Shown in pieces: positions 5,664 through 8,052 of a stretch of DNA of 8,052 nucleotides. Position 1 is the first letter of the stretch, and each line of letters starts with the position of its first letter. The DNA lies in the NCBI GenBank assembly GCA_017646555.1, contig JAGCMG010000037.1, positions 1 through 8,052 on the forward strand. Reading direction: 5' to 3'. Below the pieces are notes generated by a model that saw only the letters and a program-made list of their open reading frames with translations, searched no databases and was not told where the DNA came from. Position numbers and translations under genes: made by a program. The DNA is from Clostridia bacterium (lineage in GTDB: Bacteria; Bacillota; Clostridia; Christensenellales; Borkfalkiaceae).

Positions 5664-6725
5664 TTAACTAATAGGAAGTTTTACCGTAAAGGTAGTTACC
5701 CCCAAATTTGACGAAACGAAAACTTTTCCGTTATGCAAATTAACTATCTGCTTAACAATTGAAAGCCCTATACCGCTACCCGGCTTATGATGTTTTTTAT
5801 CGACTTGATAAAACTTATTAAAAATCATATCAAGTTCGCCCTCTGAAATCGTGTCGCCCGTATTTTGCACGGAAACAGTTAAATAATCGCCGTCAGATAA
5901 TATTTCAATTTTAAGTTCGCTATTTTTATAAGAAAATTTAACGGCGTTATCAATTAAATTTATCCAAACTTGCTTTAATAGGTCTTCGTTTGCAGTTATA
6001 AAAAATTCGTCGAACTCAAGATTTAATTCGAGATTTTTTTCCGTCCACTCTTTTTCTAAAAGCAATACGGCAGTACGAACTTGTTCAGATAAGTTAAACT
6101 CTGTTTTTTCCGTTAAAATCGCTTGATTTTCAACTTTTGCTAAAAATAAAACGTTAGTCGTTAAAGAAGTTAATCGTTTAGTTTCTTCGTCAATCACGGC
6201 TAAATATTCAATCCGTTTTTCTTTTGGCAACTTTTCATCTTTAAGCAAATCAACGAGCCCCCTAATTGAAACTATAGGCGTTTTAAACTCGTGCGAAAAA
6301 TCGTTAATGAAATCCGAACGCAAAATTTCCGTTTTTTGAAGTTCTTCCGCCAAAGTGTTAAAGTGCGTTTCAAAAGGTTTAAGCGCAGATTTTTCGCCAA
6401 AACTCAAGCGTGTGGAAAATTCCCCTTCCGATAATTTAGACATACCGTTTAATATCTTTTTGAAAGGTTTAAGTAAAAGTTTACTAATGATAACGGTAAG
6501 AACAAACCCCGTAACGATACTGGCACAAACAAATGCGAACACTATAAAAAATGAAGAGTTTTCAAGTGTTTCTTTACTAAAAAGCCCCGTTCCCATAAGC
6601 GTCCATTCAAGCACCAACGCAACTGAGATTGCAACGAGCAAAATTAAAGCAACCGAAAAAATAAAAGTAACGCTTATACGACGCTGACTGTTTTTGTTTT
6701 GAATTTTTCGTTTAGTTTTCGTCAT
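5664..6725 (-). CDS. Membrane sensor histidine kinase (HAMP/HisKA/HATPase_c)
   Basis: This 353-residue kinase senses an unknown signal and phosphorylates the response regulator encoded just upstream. A basic N-terminus (1-16) is followed by membrane helix 1 (about 18-39), an outside loop of only about 18 residues, membrane helix 2 (about 59-81), a HAMP linker (82-134), the HisKA box FSHEFKTP (143-150; H145 phospho-accepting), and a HATPase_c domain with the N box NLIDNAVKFS (256-265), the phosphate-side segment NTGDTI (288-293), the F box IFNKFYQ (301-307) and the G box GSGIGLS (316-322). All catalytic elements are present. The tiny outside loop argues against a large ligand-binding domain; sensing in the membrane or through a partner is more likely. 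The start overlaps the regulator gene by 14 nt, so the two are translationally linked. It ends 134 nt before pfkA without a GC-rich terminator. The signal and targets cannot be read from sequence. Confidence 0.95.
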   Translation of the reverse strand: MTKTKRKIQNKNSQRRISVTFIFSVALILLVAISVALVLEWTLMGTGLFSKETLENSSFFIVFAFVCASIVTGFVLTVIISKLLLKPFKKILNGMSKLSEGEFSTRLSFGEKSALKPFETHFNTLAEELQKTEILRSDFINDFSHEFKTPIVSIRGLVDLLKDEKLPKEKRIEYLAVIDEETKRLTSLTTNVLFLAKVENQAILTEKTEFNLSEQVRTAVLLLEKEWTEKNLELNLEFDEFFITANEDLLKQVWINLIDNAVKFSYKNSELKIEILSDGDYLTVSVQNTGDTISEGELDMIFNKFYQVDKKHHKPGSGIGLSIVKQIVNLHNGKVFVSSNLGVTTFTVKLPIS

Positions 6726-7395
6726 TTTTAATTACCGCCTTATACCCTAGTCCACGAATACAAACGATTTCAAAATCTTTGCAGTTTTCAAAACGCTTTC
6801 TAAGCCTACCGATATGAACGGTAACGGTTTCCCAACCCGTTTCAGAGTCCAACCCCCAAATTTCATCCATAAGTTGAATACGCGTGAAAATTTTATCTGG
6901 GAAAGATAACAATTTATATAAAAGCATAAATTCTTTTTGTGGAAGTTCTTCTCTAACGCCACCAACGGTCGCCGTCAACGCGTCGCAATCTAAAACGACT
7001 TGCCCTATTTTGATTTTTCTTTCGCTGACTTCTTTCGCGCGTCTTAAAAGCGCCTTAACGTGTAAAATCAACTCTTCAGTATCAAGTGGTTTAGACATAT
7101 AATCGTCAATACCGGATAAATACCCCTTTTTTCTATCTTCGGGAAGTTGCTTTGCCGAGACCATTAAAATAGGCGTTTCTTTATTAGTCAAACGAATTTG
7201 ACGAGTAAATTCATAGCCGTCGATTTTAGGCATCATAATATCAACTATTACGATATCAACGTGAGTATTTTCTAAAATTTCGAGAGCCATCTCTCCATCT
7301 TCAGCTGTGAAAACGTTATAGTGTTCACGCTCAAAAACTTCACGCATTAAAAATCTAATATTCTTATCGTCGTCAATAACTAAAATATTAAACAT
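6712..7395 (-). CDS. OmpR/PhoB-family response regulator
   Basis: This 227-residue two-domain regulator acts as a DNA-binding transcription factor switched by phosphorylation from the neighbouring kinase. The receiver domain (about 1-118) has the acidic pair D8/D9, phospho-accepting D52 in VDIMMP, S80 (switch Ser/Thr position) and K102 in SKP. The winged-helix domain (about 127-222) shows ELPQKEFMLLYKLL (150-163), the FTRIQLMDEIWG segment (170-181), the recognition helix TVTVHIGRLRKRFE (190-203) and the wing RGLGYKAV (214-221). The ATG at 7395 follows AAGGAG (7402-7407) at 6-nt spacing. It is first in a two-gene operon with the histidine kinase. Its promoter is clear and carries a palindrome that could be an autoregulatory or foreign operator. 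OmpR-family proteins usually bind direct repeats, so the palindrome may not be its own site. Confidence 0.96.
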   Translation of the reverse strand: MFNILVIDDDKNIRFLMREVFEREHYNVFTAEDGEMALEILENTHVDIVIVDIMMPKIDGYEFTRQIRLTNKETPILMVSAKQLPEDRKKGYLSGIDDYMSKPLDTEELILHVKALLRRAKEVSERKIKIGQVVLDCDALTATVGGVREELPQKEFMLLYKLLSFPDKIFTRIQLMDEIWGLDSETGWETVTVHIGRLRKRFENCKDFEIVCIRGLGYKAVIKNDEN

Positions 7396-7414
7396 AATAA
7401 ACTCCTTAAAGAAT

Positions 7415-7443
7415 ATTTTAACACAAATAAACTTATTTGTAAA
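7415..7443 (-). promoter_or_regulatory. Predicted sigma-A promoter of the two-component operon
   Basis: On the minus strand TTTACA (7438-7443), a 17-bp spacer and TAAAAT (7415-7420) with TGT just upstream form a strong extended -10 promoter. Start near 7408 falls directly before AAGGAG (7402-7407), giving a leader of only about 13 nt. The promoter lies between the galactosidase terminator and the regulator start. Confidence 0.68.
7423..7440. promoter_or_regulatory. 18-bp inverted repeat in the regulator promoter spacer (candidate operator)
   Basis: ACAAATAA-AC-TTATTTGT has two perfect 8-bp arms around a 2-bp centre. It fills most of the space between -10 and -35 and covers three bases of the -35, so a bound protein would block the polymerase. 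No binding protein can be named. Confidence 0.45.
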
Positions 7444-7456
7444 CCCGAATAATCAA

Positions 7457-7481
7457 AACGCTCCGCCAAAAACGGAGCGTT
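7457..7481 (-). terminator. Terminator of the alpha-galactosidase gene
   Basis: Arms aacgctccg (7457-7465) and cggagcgtt (7473-7481) form a perfect 9-bp GC-rich stem with a 7-nt loop, starting about 10 nt after the galactosidase stop codon. The minus-strand tail is ttttgattatt, a modest U tract. It separates the galactosidase from the two-component operon. Confidence 0.82.
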
Positions 7482-7491
7482 AAATTATTTA

Positions 7492-8052
7492 TTAAACTTT
7501 TTCTAAAGTATAAGTTTCAGTAGCGTAGTCGCCTCTACCAAGAATATCATTTTGTTCTTTAACGAGCAAACCGTAATTCATTGCAGTAGAACCTGAAACG
7601 ACTATTGAAAGTTCTTTTATTAAATACTTATAATTTGGATTAAGCCCTTTAAGATAAATCCTTCTTTGTGGGGCAAAGTGACTCTTATTATGAGTAAACA
7701 CGATAAGGTGCGCTTTTTGCTTGTCTTTAGAAACGATTATTTCCGAAAAATTTCTATCAGCATCAAACGGGCTTTCAAGTCTATACAAATCACCTTTAAG
7801 AACGAGTTCTTCCATTGCGTGATATTTTTCAACCTGTTCAGGAATCAAAGCAATTTCTTCGTCACTTATTTCAGTCGTGTCGTATTCGTAGCCGAACGCG
7901 CCTAAATTTGCAATATCAGCCTTTGTTTTTGGCGAAACGGTTCTGCCCGTCGCCCAGTACGGCGACTTTGATACGTGGCACGACATCGTTGATAACGGGT
8001 ATGCGAAACTACTACCATATTGTATTCTAGTTCTTTCTACCGCGTCAGCCAT
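7492..8052 (-). CDS. Alpha-galactosidase, glycoside hydrolase family 36 (C-terminal part; runs off window)
   Basis: Only the last 186 or so codons are inside the window. The reading frame is open to the right edge, and the methionine there is internal, not a start. The fragment begins within the region of the SDxxDA acid/base motif (here ending ADAVERTRIQYG). It continues with YPLSTMSCHVS (18-28), the TGR segment (35-37) and LGAFGYEYDTTEISDEE (50-66), then the C-terminal beta-sandwich with GDLYRLESP (87-95) and RRIYLKGLNPNYKYLI (129-144). These are characteristic of GH36 enzymes, retaining hydrolases that remove terminal alpha-1,6-galactose from melibiose, raffinose-type sugars or galactomannan. 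Full-length members are about 720-750 residues. The nucleophile Asp lies outside the window. No secretion information is visible. The gene ends with its own terminator at 7457-7481. Symbols used for such genes vary (galA, rafA, agaN, melA), so none is assigned. Confidence 0.9.
   Translation of the reverse strand: MADAVERTRIQYGSSFAYPLSTMSCHVSKSPYWATGRTVSPKTKADIANLGAFGYEYDTTEISDEEIALIPEQVEKYHAMEELVLKGDLYRLESPFDADRNFSEIIVSKDKQKAHLIVFTHNKSHFAPQRRIYLKGLNPNYKYLIKELSIVVSGSTAMNYGLLVKEQNDILGRGDYATETYTLEKV

Noticed and set aside
5651..5670. TTAAATTTAA followed by a T run after the kinase stop codon, as a terminator
   Set aside because: The stem would be short and wholly A-T, too weak for a convincing terminator.
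6355..7102. Open frames antisense to, or overlapping on the same strand, the kinase and regulator genes (6355-6687, 6747-6965, 6884-7102)
   Set aside because: They are shadows of well-supported genes and have no start signals or recognisable domains.
7666..8030. Plus-strand open frames antisense to the alpha-galactosidase
   Set aside because: The minus-strand frame matches GH36 along its whole length, and the antisense frames show no motif.
1..8052. Alternative genetic code (all eight visible stops are TAA or TAG, none TGA)
   Set aside because: Eight genes are too few, Trp is encoded by TGG, and no gene needs TGA read-through to reach its family length.

Overview
The window is an AT-rich stretch of bacterial chromosome with tightly packed genes, short intergenic gaps, strong AGGAG-type ribosome binding sites and Gram-positive-style hairpin terminators. 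Gene content (PPi-dependent and ATP-dependent phosphofructokinases side by side, an archaeal-type phosphoglycerate mutase homologue, a family I pyrophosphatase, a GH36 alpha-galactosidase and a VanR/VanS-like two-component pair) fits a fermentative low-GC Bacillota, perhaps an intestinal clostridium-like anaerobe. This placement is inferred from gene families and base composition, not from a marker gene.

Layout. Positions 1-95 hold a bidirectional terminator. A minus-strand MntP-like metal exporter (96-638) diverges from a plus-strand operon across a 66-bp gap whose two predicted promoters overlap. The operon is ung (uracil-DNA glycosylase), apgM-like mutase and ppa (inorganic pyrophosphatase), with gaps of 7 and 9 nt. 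In both gaps the next gene's ribosome binding site overlaps or abuts the preceding stop codon. The operon converges on a minus-strand block and the two share a bidirectional terminator at 3188-3215. The minus-strand block, read right to left in transcription order, is: the C-terminal part of a GH36 alpha-galactosidase (running off the right edge, followed by its own terminator); an OmpR-family response regulator overlapping by 14 nt with its histidine kinase; ATP-dependent pfkA with its own promoter; and PPi-dependent pfp.

How the genes fit together. Four neighbours touch central sugar metabolism or the pyrophosphate pool. pfkA and pfp catalyse the same glycolytic step with ATP or PPi as phosphoryl donor. 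ppa destroys the PPi that pfp would use. The apgM-like protein is either lower-glycolysis phosphoglycerate mutase or, by subfamily, possibly a homoserine kinase. The alpha-galactosidase would supply hexose from galactosides. The two-component system lies between the galactosidase and the kinases and has a clear promoter of its own, with an 18-bp inverted repeat in the spacer.

No mobile element, CRISPR array, tRNA, rRNA or recognisable riboswitch was seen, and no gene-free stretch exceeds 300 bases. I did not find a clearly novel biological system. The points worth following are the PPi/ATP phosphofructokinase/pyrophosphatase arrangement, the uncertain substrate of the apgM homologue, a repeated 13-mer flanking the pfkA promoter, the palindrome in the regulator promoter, and the overlapping divergent promoters at mntP/ung.
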